Positions 8,558 to 16,249 of a stretch of 56,242 bases of DNA are shown piece after piece. The notes beneath the pieces were generated by a model, which searched no databases, was not told the origin of the DNA, and worked only from the letters and a program-made list of their open reading frames with translations. The stretch is from JAMOBE01 sp039908285. Its GTDB lineage: Bacteria > Pseudomonadota > Alphaproteobacteria > Rhodospirillales > Rhodospirillaceae. Where the stretch lies: assembly GCA_039908285.1 (NCBI GenBank), contig JAMOBE010000018.1, forward strand, positions 1 through 56,242. Direction: 5' to 3'. A program made the translations under genes and the position numbers. Positions within the stretch are counted from its first letter, which is position 1. Each line of letters begins with the position of its first letter.

Positions 8558-9261
8558 GGAAGGGTCGCGGGGGCGATGACCGCGCCGAGCCCCATCAGGG
8601 CGTCCGGCAACTGGCGGAACGAGCCGATGCGCACCTCGGCATCCAGGTCGCGGGAGTTCCCCCTGGAATAGCCGTAGGTCACGGCGACGGCGGGGATGCC
8701 GACGTTGCGGGCGGACTCCATGTCCACCTCGCTGTCGCCCACCAGCACGGCGTCGGCCGGCCTCGCGTCCATCATCTCGAGGAGTCGCAGGACGTGGCGG
8801 GGGTCGGGCTTCTTGAACGGCATCAGGTCGGCGCCCAGGATGGCCTTGAACAGCTTGGCGATGCCGAGGGCCCGCAGCACCAGCATGGTCATCTCGTGCG
8901 GCTTGTTGGTGCACACGCCAAGCTTCAGGCCCTCGGCCGAGAGCTGCATCAGGGTCTCCACCACATAGGGGTAGATCTCGGTGTGGCCCGCCGGGTCGGT
9001 GCGGTAGAAATCCAGGTAGCGGGTGACCGCCGCGTCCACCTCGGCATCCGTGGGCTGCGGGCCGGTCTCGGCCAGACAGCGCTGCATCAGGATCCGGGCG
9101 CCGTCACCGACCAGACCGCGGATTTCCCGCAGCCCCAGCGCCGGCCGGCCAAGCTCGGCCAGCACTTTGTTGACGGCGGCCCGCACGTCCGGCGCGCTGT
9201 CGATCAGCGTCCCGTCCAGGTCGAACACGACGGCCTTGAAGCGGTATGCGGGGGTGATCAT
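8554..9261 (-). CDS. HAD-family phosphatase (Gph-like)
   Basis: A 235-residue HAD hydrolase of the phosphoglycolate-phosphatase type. All four motifs are present: VVFDLDGTLIDSAPD (nucleophile and acid Asp), GVCTNKP (motif II), the lysine in LMPFKKPDP (motif III) and AVLVGDSEVDMESA (motif IV); a helical cap sits between motifs I and II. The start ATG at 9261 makes an ATGA overlap with the upstream oxidoreductase. Keto-sugar pathways usually need a phosphatase (KdsC-like) before CMP activation, and this protein may do that job, but its length and cap are Gph-like, so true phosphoglycolate phosphatase activity cannot be excluded. Confidence 0.87.
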   Translation of the reverse strand: MITPAYRFKAVVFDLDGTLIDSAPDVRAAVNKVLAELGRPALGLREIRGLVGDGARILMQRCLAETGPQPTDAEVDAAVTRYLDFYRTDPAGHTEIYPYVVETLMQLSAEGLKLGVCTNKPHEMTMLVLRALGIAKLFKAILGADLMPFKKPDPRHVLRLLEMMDARPADAVLVGDSEVDMESARNVGIPAVAVTYGYSRGNSRDLDAEVRIGSFRQLPDALMGLGAVIAPATLP

Positions 9262-10331
9262 GGCTCTTGCGGCCTCGTCAGGAACTCCGGGGGAACGTCG
9301 TCGGTCAGGGCCCAGCGCGCACGCCACGCGGGATCGGCACAATAGATGCGGTAGACCAGGTGCATGGTCCTCAGCGCTTCCTCCGACGAGCCGTCGACAA
9401 TCGGTGCGCCGGTCCGCACGGCGTCGGCGAACTCGGCGATCTCGTCGGCCCACGAGGGATCATGGTTGTAGCGGGTGGTCTGCTCCCTTGGATTGCCGGC
9501 ATCGTTCTCGGCGGCCCAGGCCACGGTCAGGGTCTCGGCACCGTAACTCTTCGAGCCCGAGAGAATGCCGCTCAGGATTACCGTGCCCTTTTCCAGCGCC
9601 ATGTCAAGCTCGAAGCGGTGGCGCCACTGGGTGGCGGAGGAGTGGAGCATGGCCACCACCCCATCGGCGGTGCGCATCAGGGCGTAGGCATTGTCCTCGA
9701 CATCGTGGCGCCAGAAATCGTTGCTGACGACGCTGTGGATTTCGGTGAAGTCGCCGGCGAACAGGCGCAGGAGATCCACCATGTGGATGCCCTGGTCCAG
9801 CAGGATGCCGCCGCCGGCGATGGCCCGCCTGGTGCGCCAGTCGGACTGGAAGTTGATGATGGCCGACTTGCCGTAGATGCCCCGCATGTTGACCACCCGG
9901 CCCAGCTCGCCCGAGCGCACCAGCTTCAGGGCTTCGCGGACCGAGTCGTGGTAGCGGTGGTTGAAGCCGTATTTCAGGCGGAGCCCCGGGTGGCGGCGCT
10001 CGCAGGCGATGACCCGGACGATGTCGGCGATGTCGCGGCCGGGGGGCTTCTCGCAGAAGACGTGCAGCCCCTTCTCCAGTCCGGCGATGGTCACCTCGGC
10101 GGCGACGTCGTTGGTCAGGCACACGAACAGGAGGTCGAGGCTCTCCGCCGCCAGCAACCGGCTGTAATGGGCATAGTGGCGGACTCCGTCGGCGAAGGCG
10201 CCCTCGCCGTCCAGGGCGCGGTCGCACACGGCGACGGTCTTCAGGGCGGGATGACGGTCGATGAACTGGCGGCGGCGCTGGCCGACCACGCCATAGCCGG
10301 CGATGCCGACGCGAAGGAGGGTCTCGGTCAT
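9258..10331 (-). CDS. Gfo/Idh/MocA-family oxidoreductase
   Basis: A 357-residue NAD(P)-dependent sugar oxidoreductase. The Rossmann start VGIAGYGVVGQRR, the FCEKPPGRD motif (catalytic Lys of EKP) near residue 90, and a C-terminal substrate-binding beta-sheet domain with GGGILLDQGIHMVDLL are visible. The ATG at 10331 overlaps the stop of the KdsB-like gene by four bases. Family members oxidise or reduce hydroxyls of nucleotide sugars or free sugars; in this operon it probably works on a precursor of the KdsB-activated keto acid. A second, distinct Gfo/Idh gene lies at 17122. Confidence 0.87.
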   Translation of the reverse strand: MTETLLRVGIAGYGVVGQRRRQFIDRHPALKTVAVCDRALDGEGAFADGVRHYAHYSRLLAAESLDLLFVCLTNDVAAEVTIAGLEKGLHVFCEKPPGRDIADIVRVIACERRHPGLRLKYGFNHRYHDSVREALKLVRSGELGRVVNMRGIYGKSAIINFQSDWRTRRAIAGGGILLDQGIHMVDLLRLFAGDFTEIHSVVSNDFWRHDVEDNAYALMRTADGVVAMLHSSATQWRHRFELDMALEKGTVILSGILSGSKSYGAETLTVAWAAENDAGNPREQTTRYNHDPSWADEIAEFADAVRTGAPIVDGSSEEALRTMHLVYRIYCADPAWRARWALTDDVPPEFLTRPQEP

Positions 10332-11098
10332 GGACGGGGCAGATAGAGGGCGGTGGTGGGATCGGCCCGCAGCACCGGCTCGGCCAGGGGGACGTCGGAG
10401 GGGGTGTCGATGCCGAAGGTGGTGCGCTCGGTCAGAACCATCTGCACGGGCAGGCCGTGCTCCAGGCAGCGCAGCATGTCGATGCCCTCGGCGGTCTCCA
10501 GCGGCGTGCGCGGCAGGGAGCCGAAGCGGCCCAGGAAGTCGTGGGAAAACCCGATGATGCCGGTCTGCAGCAGCTTCGGCACCTCGGGGTCGCGTACCCG
10601 CGAGGGTATGGGCGAGCGGGACATGTACAGCGCCCGGCCGTCGAGGGCGGTCACCACCTTGACCCGGTTCGGGTCGTCGTGCTCGGCGGCGGAGGCGATG
10701 CGCGAGGCCAGATTGACCACCGGGCCGCCGGTGCGGTCATAGGCGGTGATGAGGTCCTCGCACATGCGGGGCGTCACCAGCACCTCGTCCCCCTGCACCA
10801 TCAGCACCAGATCGTCGGGACCAAGCGATGGACGGAGCTTCGCCGCCGCCTCGACACAGCGGTCCACCGCCCCCGGGTGGGTGTCGGCGGTCATCACCAC
10901 CTCGGCCCCCCGGGCGGCGCACACGGCGCGGATCTCCTCGTCGCAGGTGGCGACCACCACGGCATCGAACCCCCTGGCCAGCCGGCACCTCTCCCAGATG
11001 TGCAGGATCATCGGCAGCCCGAGAATGGGCGCCAGCGGCTTCCCCGGAAAGCGGCTCGACGCCATCCGGGCGGGAATGATGCACACGCGTCTGGTCAT
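10328..11098 (-). CDS. KdsB-like CMP-(3-deoxy-keto sugar) cytidylyltransferase
   Basis: A 256-residue enzyme of the KdsB/NeuA cytidylyltransferase family, which transfers CMP from CTP to a 2-keto-3-deoxy sugar acid. The signature IIPARMASSRFPGKPLAPI is at the N-terminus; VVVATCDEEI, VMTADTHPGAVDRCVEA and the metal-binding VQGDEVLV follow, with GIDTPSDV near the C-terminus as in KdsB. The usual KdsB core has VQGDEP, here VQGDEVL, and the genome presumably needs a separate housekeeping kdsB, so this may serve a Kdo-like rather than Kdo substrate. Met at 11098 is preferred over 11107 by alignment of the MTRRVCIIPARM start. First gene of the KdsB-Gfo/Idh-HAD-dehydrogenase coupled set. Confidence 0.85.
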   Translation of the reverse strand: MTRRVCIIPARMASSRFPGKPLAPILGLPMILHIWERCRLARGFDAVVVATCDEEIRAVCAARGAEVVMTADTHPGAVDRCVEAAAKLRPSLGPDDLVLMVQGDEVLVTPRMCEDLITAYDRTGGPVVNLASRIASAAEHDDPNRVKVVTALDGRALYMSRSPIPSRVRDPEVPKLLQTGIIGFSHDFLGRFGSLPRTPLETAEGIDMLRCLEHGLPVQMVLTERTTFGIDTPSDVPLAEPVLRADPTTALYLPRP

Positions 11099-11187
11099 GG
11101 GGGCCATTTCAGTACCTCGGCCATTTTTCGAAGGGTGTTTTGCTGACTCTTGGTCAGGTGGAATATTTAGATCGCGATGATGATCTC

Positions 11188-11320
11188 GGGGCTATCGCCC
11201 CGAACCCCATTTGGGGCCTGAGGCCCCAAACCCCCGTTAATGGGTTTCCAAAGGCCTCCAGGCCGTCATGCGAGTGCATGGCTTTGGCATGACGGCGGGT
11301 GCGGGCAGAGCCCGCATCGA
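11188..11320. repeat. Intergenic palindromes, partial copy of the 3682 element
   Basis: The block 11188-11235 repeats the first part of the 3682 element (ggggctatcgccccgaac, then a ggggcc-type hairpin). It is followed by a hairpin with arms gccgtcatgc and gcatgacggc (11262-11296) and a small gcgggc/gcccgc hairpin (about 11303-11315). This fills the 238 bases between the KdsB-like gene and the small unknown gene; no coding sequence is seen here. Confidence 0.65.
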
Positions 11321-11336
11321 CCATACCCGTCAGGAT

Positions 11337-11750
11337 TCAGATCCTGGCGGCAAGTTCCTGTAGTAGAGTGAAATCGGTCGTTCCTTCCCCTTCGTCCTCA
11401 ATGCCGCTCTGTCGATCGTGGAAGTACCAGAGAAAGTGACCTGGACTCTCGACTTCGATCTCCAGGTCCGCCTTTTCGGTATACCACTCGGCCTGGATGC
11501 CGCCATACGAAAGCGGCACCAGTGCCGGCTCGGGGAGTTGCGGGGACGTAAGGAAGACCTGTTCAAGAACGTGGTGCATGAAACGCAGAGCGTCGCGTGA
11601 GATCACCTTGCCGTCGTGACCATCCCACCCTGGTTTCAAACTGAGGAGGGCGGAGCCATCATCCAGCAACGACCAGAACGGGACACCGATGGCCGACGGG
11701 TTCGGCGACTGGCCGGAGACACCCGGCAAATGAGCTGGGCCGCGAGGCAT
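11337..11750 (-). CDS. Conserved small protein of unknown function
   Basis: A 137-residue acidic protein without signal peptide or membrane segment. Its pattern (WSLLDDGSALLSLKPGWDGH, then a helical stretch, VPLSYGGIQAEWYTEKADLE, VESPGHFLWYFHD) resembles a scattered family of small uncharacterised bacterial proteins with a GWDG(Y/H) motif and a C-terminal beta part; I do not know a function. The ATG at 11750 has GAAGG seven bases upstream and is preferred over an ATG at 11771. It lies on the operon strand, 71 bases after the aldolase gene, and is flanked downstream by palindromic repeats, so it may be a later insertion rather than part of the sugar pathway. Confidence 0.6.
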   Translation of the reverse strand: MPRGPAHLPGVSGQSPNPSAIGVPFWSLLDDGSALLSLKPGWDGHDGKVISRDALRFMHHVLEQVFLTSPQLPEPALVPLSYGGIQAEWYTEKADLEIEVESPGHFLWYFHDRQSGIEDEGEGTTDFTLLQELAARI

Positions 11751-11821
11751 GGGGGCACCTTCATGCAACATCCAGCATCAGGGTAGGCGCCGCGCGGGCC
11801 GCCCGTCAAGGGTCCCGTCGG

Positions 11822-12565
11822 TCACCGGAACCCCTCCAGGGCGTGGCGCATGGCGATCATGTCGGACCCGTAGGCGACGAAGCGGAAGCCCTCCTCCAGC
11901 CTGGTCGCCAGTTCCCTGAGATCCGGCTTGACCTGGTGGGCGCCGGGGGCCTTGCCGTGGCGGGCGCAGGCGGCGCGCACCTCCTTTTGGGCCGCGACGA
12001 ACGCCGGGGTCGAGAAATCTCCGGCCCGGCCCAGGTCGGCCGACAGGTCGTAGGGGCCGAGGAACAGGGCGTCCACCTCCGGCAGGGCGGCGAGGGCGGC
12101 GGCGGCGGCGACACCGGCGGCGGTCTCGATCTGCGGCACCAGGACCGGGCTGAAGGTGTCCAGATAGCCCTGGAAGTGCGCTCCCCACTGGTTGGCGCGC
12201 GACAGCCCGACCCCGCGGCGGCCACCGGCATGGGGATAGACGCAGTGGCGGGCGAAGTCCTGGAAGGCGGCGGCGCTCTCCACCACCGGCACCACGAGGC
12301 CGACGGCGCCGGCGTCCAGCAGGCGGCGGGCCAGATAGGGATCGGCCGAGGGCATGCGGGCCAGGGGGGCGCAGCCGTGGCGCTCGCAGGCGATGAAGGC
12401 GGCGGCGGCGGCGTCCACGCCCATGGTGCCGTGCTCCATGTCCACGGCGATCCAGTCGAAGCCGAGACTGGCCAGGGCATCGGCGACGATGGGAGAGGGG
12501 ATCGACAGCCAGCCACCGATGGTGGTCTCGCCGGCGGCGATGCGGGCCTTGAGGGACTTGGTCAT
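11822..12565 (-). CDS. HpcH/HpaI-family aldolase
   Basis: A 247-residue class II (metal-dependent) aldolase of the HpcH/HpaI family, which joins or splits pyruvate and an aldehyde to give 2-keto-3-deoxy (or 4-hydroxy-2-keto) acids. Family marks: IAVDMEHGTM with the catalytic His, ARMPSAD (pyruvate-binding Arg), VPQIETAAGVAAA with the metal Glu and LFLGPYDLSADLG with the metal Asp. The ATG at 12565 starts five bases after the upstream transferase. In this operon, upstream of a KdsB-like enzyme, it is a plausible source of the 3-deoxy-2-keto acid skeleton, a non-PEP route; that link is inference. Confidence 0.88.
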   Translation of the reverse strand: MTKSLKARIAAGETTIGGWLSIPSPIVADALASLGFDWIAVDMEHGTMGVDAAAAAFIACERHGCAPLARMPSADPYLARRLLDAGAVGLVVPVVESAAAFQDFARHCVYPHAGGRRGVGLSRANQWGAHFQGYLDTFSPVLVPQIETAAGVAAAAALAALPEVDALFLGPYDLSADLGRAGDFSTPAFVAAQKEVRAACARHGKAPGAHQVKPDLRELATRLEEGFRFVAYGSDMIAMRHALEGFR

Positions 12566-12570
12566 GGCGG

Positions 12571-14202
12571 TCAGATCTCCCCGAGCAGGTGGCGCCACAG
12601 GTCCAGGTCCACCGGGGCGAACACCCGGTCGCGGGCCAGGGGCGGCGGAGCGGCGAGGGTGTCCAGGGTGTCCAGAGCCGCCCCCAGCCCCTCGGCGTCG
12701 GCGACGGTGACGGCGGCGGCGGCCTCCGCCGGCAGGATGTCGATGGACACCCGCCCGCGCGGCCGGAAGCGCACCGTGGGCAGCCCGGCCAGCAGGGCCT
12801 CGAGACCCACCGTCGTCGCGGCGAACACCACGGCCGACAGCGCCCCATGGGCGCCGAGGGGATCCCTGGTGCGGGTGACGCCGGGACCGTCGTCGAAGGC
12901 GTGGGGGCTCATGGGATGGTCCTTGACCAGGAAGCGTCGCCCTCCCCTGGCCACAACATCACGAGCGGCCTCCACCATCTCGGTGGCGACCAGGCCGTCG
13001 AAGGGGAGCGCCATGAACACCGGCGCCTCCCGGTCGTGGCTCACCCGCGCCGCCGCGGGAAAGCGCAGGGCGCCGCCGATGGCCAGTCTGTCTTCCGGCA
13101 CGCCCCAGGCCGCAAGCTGGTCGCGGGTGGCCTCGCCGCTGCACGGGATGCGGTCGGGCAGGCTCGCCACCCCGTCCGGGTTGGAGCCGGGAGCGTAGTT
13201 CAGCATCTGCCGGCCGATGACCGAGTGCTGATAGCCGATGGTCGTGACTCCCCGTCGCCGGGCCTCGCGGACCAGGGCGCGCTCCCAGGCGTGGTTCTCC
13301 CAGGGCCAGGCCACCACCCGCGGCCGCCGGGCGGCGAGCCAGCGGGCCTGGCAGTGGATCTGCCAGCGGATGAGGGCCGCCTGCGCCGTGCCGCCCTCGC
13401 GCGCGGCGGCGCGGCGCACCAGCCACCCATGCCGGCCGGCGAGGTCCCGTCGCGACGGACGCCACCGCGCGAAAGGCAGCGTCAGGAGGGCGAACAGCGG
13501 ATGGCCGTGGGCGTGCAGGCTGTGGCCAAGCTCCCGCGCCCGCTCCACCGGGCAGTCCACATGCAGCACCCGGCCAAGGCCTGACAACTGACTCGGCAGG
13601 TCGCCGAAATAGGCGTCATGGCCGTCGGCGGTGCTGGCGGGATGGCCATAGACCAGCAGGGTCGCCCCACCCTTTCCGCCGTCCCGGTGCTTCCTCAGGG
13701 CCAATGCTGCCCGGGCCAGCGCCAGCGCCCGGTAGGTACGCGCCACCCATCCCCGCAGGGCCAGCCGCACCTCCACCCGCCACAGCGGAGGAGGAGGAGA
13801 GTCGGCCCGCACCCCGGGCAGCGCGGCCAGGTGGCGGAACAGCCATGGGTCGTCGCAGAGGACGAGGGTGGTGCCGGAGTCCTCCGTCCACTCCTCCACC
13901 AGCCGGCTCCAGGCCATCATCTGCCCAAGGTCGGAGGCATTGGCGACACAGGCCGGGGTGTGGGCGAGCCCGGCCGACGGCGTCCGCCCGAGGTCGCGCC
14001 CAAGCTCCAGCCATGCGGCGGCGCAGGCGTCGAAGGCCCGCTCCAGGCCGGCGGCGACATCCCGCCGCGCTCGGGCCGGGTCGAGGCCCCTCCCCTCCCC
14101 GCCGATGGCCACCCAGCCGTCATGGGCGGGGATCGGCGGATCGGCGGATCGGCGGAGCAGTACACTCCCCCTCTCCCCCTTGAGGCTACCGTATGCACAC
14201 AA
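12571..14202 (-). CDS. Putative surface-carbohydrate transferase (GT-B-like)
   Basis: A protein of up to 543 residues resembling the large surface-carbohydrate biosynthesis proteins found in O-antigen/capsule loci. Seen: VVAWPWENHAWERAL, the acceptor-type TIGYQHSVIGRQMLNY, a donor-type FLVKDHPMSPHAF, and FAATTVGLEALLAGLPTVRF near the C-terminus. The architecture recalls capsule transferases that use CMP-keto sugars, which would fit the KdsB neighbour, but I cannot assign a sugar. The start is uncertain: the longest frame begins with TTG at 14202 inside repeat DNA and runs through an 8-bp tandem repeat (14131-14154); a GTG at 14112 skips both. It is followed after five bases by the aldolase. 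Confidence 0.6.
   Translation of the reverse strand: MCAYGSLKGERGSVLLRRSADPPIPAHDGWVAIGGEGRGLDPARARRDVAAGLERAFDACAAAWLELGRDLGRTPSAGLAHTPACVANASDLGQMMAWSRLVEEWTEDSGTTLVLCDDPWLFRHLAALPGVRADSPPPPLWRVEVRLALRGWVARTYRALALARAALALRKHRDGGKGGATLLVYGHPASTADGHDAYFGDLPSQLSGLGRVLHVDCPVERARELGHSLHAHGHPLFALLTLPFARWRPSRRDLAGRHGWLVRRAAAREGGTAQAALIRWQIHCQARWLAARRPRVVAWPWENHAWERALVREARRRGVTTIGYQHSVIGRQMLNYAPGSNPDGVASLPDRIPCSGEATRDQLAAWGVPEDRLAIGGALRFPAAARVSHDREAPVFMALPFDGLVATEMVEAARDVVARGGRRFLVKDHPMSPHAFDDGPGVTRTRDPLGAHGALSAVVFAATTVGLEALLAGLPTVRFRPRGRVSIDILPAEAAAAVTVADAEGLGAALDTLDTLAAPPPLARDRVFAPVDLDLWRHLLGEI
14131..14154. repeat. 8-bp tandem repeat (gatcggcg x3)
   Basis: Three exact copies of gatcggcg lie within the 5' part of the surface-carbohydrate transferase frame. 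Because the unit is not a multiple of three, a change in copy number would shift the frame if translation starts upstream of it. Confidence 0.85.
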
Positions 14203-14208
14203 ATCTCC

Positions 14209-14391
14209 AGCAAACTTAAGCCCTCCCCCTCGATGGGGGAGGGTTTGGGTGGGGGTGGCCGCGAGGCGCGTGCAGACAGAAGCAAATTCTTACAAAAGTT
14301 GAATTCTTGGGTGGGCCACGATGCACCTACGTGCTGCACCATCACCCCCACCCAACCCTCCCCCATCGAGGGGGAGGGCTCTAAGTTTGCT
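14209..14391. repeat. 183-bp inverted-repeat element
   Basis: The arms (about 14209-14257 and 14343-14391) are near-perfect inverted copies of each other: each begins agcaaactta(a/g)ag from its outer end, then contains a ccctccccctcg/gggggaggg hairpin, then ttgggtgggggtg. About 85 bases lie between the arms, with no frame. It looks like a MITE- or BIME-type insertion, related in style to the main repeat but with different ends. The stop codon of the methyltransferase gene falls on its outer edge. Confidence 0.85.
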
Positions 14392-15409
14392 AGGAACTTA
14401 CCCGCGCCACCAGCCACATGTGGGAGGACAGGCCGTGGGCGGCCAGCAGGGCCTGGAAGGCTGAGCGCTCCGCGTCTCCCCCCGTCACCAGCCGGCGGAG
14501 GAAGGGGTCGGCCACCGCCGCCGGGTCGGCCAGGGCGGCGCTGCGGACGATGTCCACGTCGAGTTGACCGGGGGTGAGGAACGCCACCTCCTCAAGGCCG
14601 GCGCGGCGCAGCAGGGCGGCCACGCCGGCCCGGCTCAGGAACGTCAGGTGGTGGGGTGGCGACACGGCGTTGGAGCGCTCCCCCAGCACCATGATGTCGA
14701 AGCCGGTACCGCACAGGCCACTGACCAGGATCAGGCCACCCGGTCGGGTCAGTGCCTTGAGGCCGGTGACGAAGGCGAGCGGCGACGTGGTGTGCTCCAG
14801 CACCTCGAACGACACGGTGAGGTCGGCCCAGCCGCCCCATGCCAGCGCCGCGTCGGTGGCGAAGCCGGCGCAGGTGGTGAAGCCGCCCTCCTTGAGGCGC
14901 CGCGCCATGGCGCCGTTGGGCTCGACGGCGCGAAGCTCCCGCCCGAACCCGAGCGCCCGGCATTCCTCAAGGAAGATCCCGGTGCCGGCACCGACATCGA
15001 TGATACGGGACGGCGCCTCGCCGATGATACGGGACGGCGCCTCGCCGTGCTCCCGCGTCAGGGCGCGGAGGCGCTCCACCCGCGGGCGGAAGATCTTCTC
15101 GCGGCGGGCCTCGGCCACCGCCGGGAAGAACACCTCCGCCCAGTAGCGCTGCGACGGGCTGTCGGCGTAGAAGGCGCCGAGGTCCTGGTCGCTCGGCACC
15201 GTGGCGGCGTAGAGCGTGTCGCAGGCGCCGCAGCGCACGAAGGTGAACCCGGTCTTGACGAAGGCCGAAACCGGTTGCTCCGCGCCGCAGCCGGGGCAGG
15301 CGCGGGCGACGAAGGCCTCAGGGTCCGGGAAGAAGCGGCGGGCGTCGGCGGCGCTCAGCCGCAGGTACTCGGCCAGCAGGTCGGCGGGGCGGATGTCGGA
15401 CTCGCGCAT
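14390..15409 (-). CDS. Zinc-ribbon class I SAM-dependent methyltransferase
   Basis: A 339-residue protein. Residues about 38-60 hold two CxxC pairs (CPGCGAEQ and RCGACDTLYA), a zinc-ribbon common in sugar C- or O-methyltransferases of surface glycan loci. The SAM domain starts with IIDVGAGTGIFLEECRALG near residue 138, followed by LRAVEPNGAMARRLK, LTVSFEVLEHTTSPLAFV and LTRPGGLILVSG. Just before motif I the eight residues GEAPSRII are repeated exactly, from a 24-bp tandem duplication (15001-15048). The start is five bases from the stop of the trypsin-like gene. Predicted to methylate a sugar or nucleotide sugar; its stop lies in the edge of an inverted-repeat element, so the C-terminus may have been altered. 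Confidence 0.82.
   Translation of the reverse strand: MRESDIRPADLLAEYLRLSAADARRFFPDPEAFVARACPGCGAEQPVSAFVKTGFTFVRCGACDTLYAATVPSDQDLGAFYADSPSQRYWAEVFFPAVAEARREKIFRPRVERLRALTREHGEAPSRIIGEAPSRIIDVGAGTGIFLEECRALGFGRELRAVEPNGAMARRLKEGGFTTCAGFATDAALAWGGWADLTVSFEVLEHTTSPLAFVTGLKALTRPGGLILVSGLCGTGFDIMVLGERSNAVSPPHHLTFLSRAGVAALLRRAGLEEVAFLTPGQLDVDIVRSAALADPAAVADPFLRRLVTGGDAERSAFQALLAAHGLSSHMWLVARVSS
15001..15048. repeat. 24-bp exact tandem duplication in the methyltransferase gene
   Basis: The unit tgatacgggacggcgcctcg plus four bases occurs twice in direct succession (15001-15024, 15025-15048), duplicating eight residues (GEAPSRII) ahead of the SAM-binding loop without a frameshift. Confidence 0.9.
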
Positions 15410-15413
15410 CGGC

Positions 15414-16112
15414 CTATGCCGGGAGCAAACTGCCGTCGGCCAGGAACTCCCGCACGTGCCGGACGGACAGACACAGGGCGAAGTCCAGACTCTGGAAGGT
15501 GATGGGGGTGCGGAACTCCAGCTTGGCCAGGGACTGGAAGTTGGCGTTGCTGCGGTGCTCGGCGTAGATGCCGACCAGGTGTCCGTCGTGCAGCACCGGG
15601 GATCCGGGTAGGCACTGGTCGCTGTCCATGTGCAGGGTCAGGACCTCCATCCGGGAATAGAGACTGTAGTCGAGCTGCACCTGGTGGATCTGGCGCTCGA
15701 AGATGCGGCTTTCCCAGAGGACGGGGTTGGCCCCGGGACTGCTGAAGCCCGGGATGGTGATGGGCTCGCCGACCACGCGGCTCGACATGGTGCCGACCTC
15801 GAACACCTGCGCCGGCCCTTCACCGAGGGGGCGGAGCAGGGTGAGATCCACCATGCGGTGGTGATGAACCTGGAAGTCCGCCTCGAATACGGTCATCCGT
15901 CCGCCGGGGGCGTGGCGGACGACGTGCATCGTCACGGTGCCGCCGCCGCGCGGCATGGTCAGGATGATGGGCCTCTGGCAGGTCACCAGGACCGGCTTAC
16001 CACTGTCATCGCGCAGGGCGACCGCGACCATGGCCGCCTCGCCCAGGGTGCACACCCACAGCTCACCAGGAAGCATCGGCTCAGAGCCTGAAAATGTATT
16101 GGGAACCTTCAC
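15414..16112 (-). CDS. Trypsin-like fold protein, function unknown
   Basis: A 232-residue protein, almost entirely beta-strand in character. The stretch DSDQCLPGSPVLHDGHLVGI near residue 170 looks like the catalytic-serine loop and following strand of trypsin-like peptidases (normally GxSGGP). No confident His/Asp partners are seen (HHHRMVDLTLLRPLG is the best candidate region), and there is no signal peptide, so activity is doubtful. The GTG at 16112 is used because it sits beside the dispersed repeat, whose gggggagaggg run is at Shine-Dalgarno distance; an ATG at 16076 is the alternative. It precedes the methyltransferase by four bases and thus belongs to the glycan transcript. Role in glycan synthesis unknown. 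Confidence 0.6.
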   Translation of the reverse strand: MKVPNTFSGSEPMLPGELWVCTLGEAAMVAVALRDDSGKPVLVTCQRPIILTMPRGGGTVTMHVVRHAPGGRMTVFEADFQVHHHRMVDLTLLRPLGEGPAQVFEVGTMSSRVVGEPITIPGFSSPGANPVLWESRIFERQIHQVQLDYSLYSRMEVLTLHMDSDQCLPGSPVLHDGHLVGIYAEHRSNANFQSLAKLEFRTPITFQSLDFALCLSVRHVREFLADGSLLPA

Positions 16113-16113
16113 T

Positions 16114-16235
16114 CCCTCTCCCCCTCGAGGGGGAGAGGGCCGGGGTGAGGGGGTGGGGCGGGCGGCACCATATCGGGAACTTCGGCACCCCCCTCACCCA
16201 ACCCTCTCCCCCCGAAGGGGGGGGAGAGGGCTTTT
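16114..16235. repeat. Dispersed GC-rich hairpin repeat, complete copy
   Basis: Left palindrome 16114-16139 (ccctctccccctcgag and complement), middle ccggggtgagggggtgggg then ggcaccatatcgggaacttc, right half cccccctcacccaa followed by the second palindrome to about 16230 and a ctttt tail. Left and right halves are inverted relatives of each other, as in BIME elements. Confidence 0.9.
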
Positions 16236-16249
16236 GTTGGCTGCAAGGG

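Noticed and set aside
13200..13430. Small alternative frames inside the surface-carbohydrate transferase
   Set aside because: Arg/Pro/Ala-rich shadow translations without a ribosome site.
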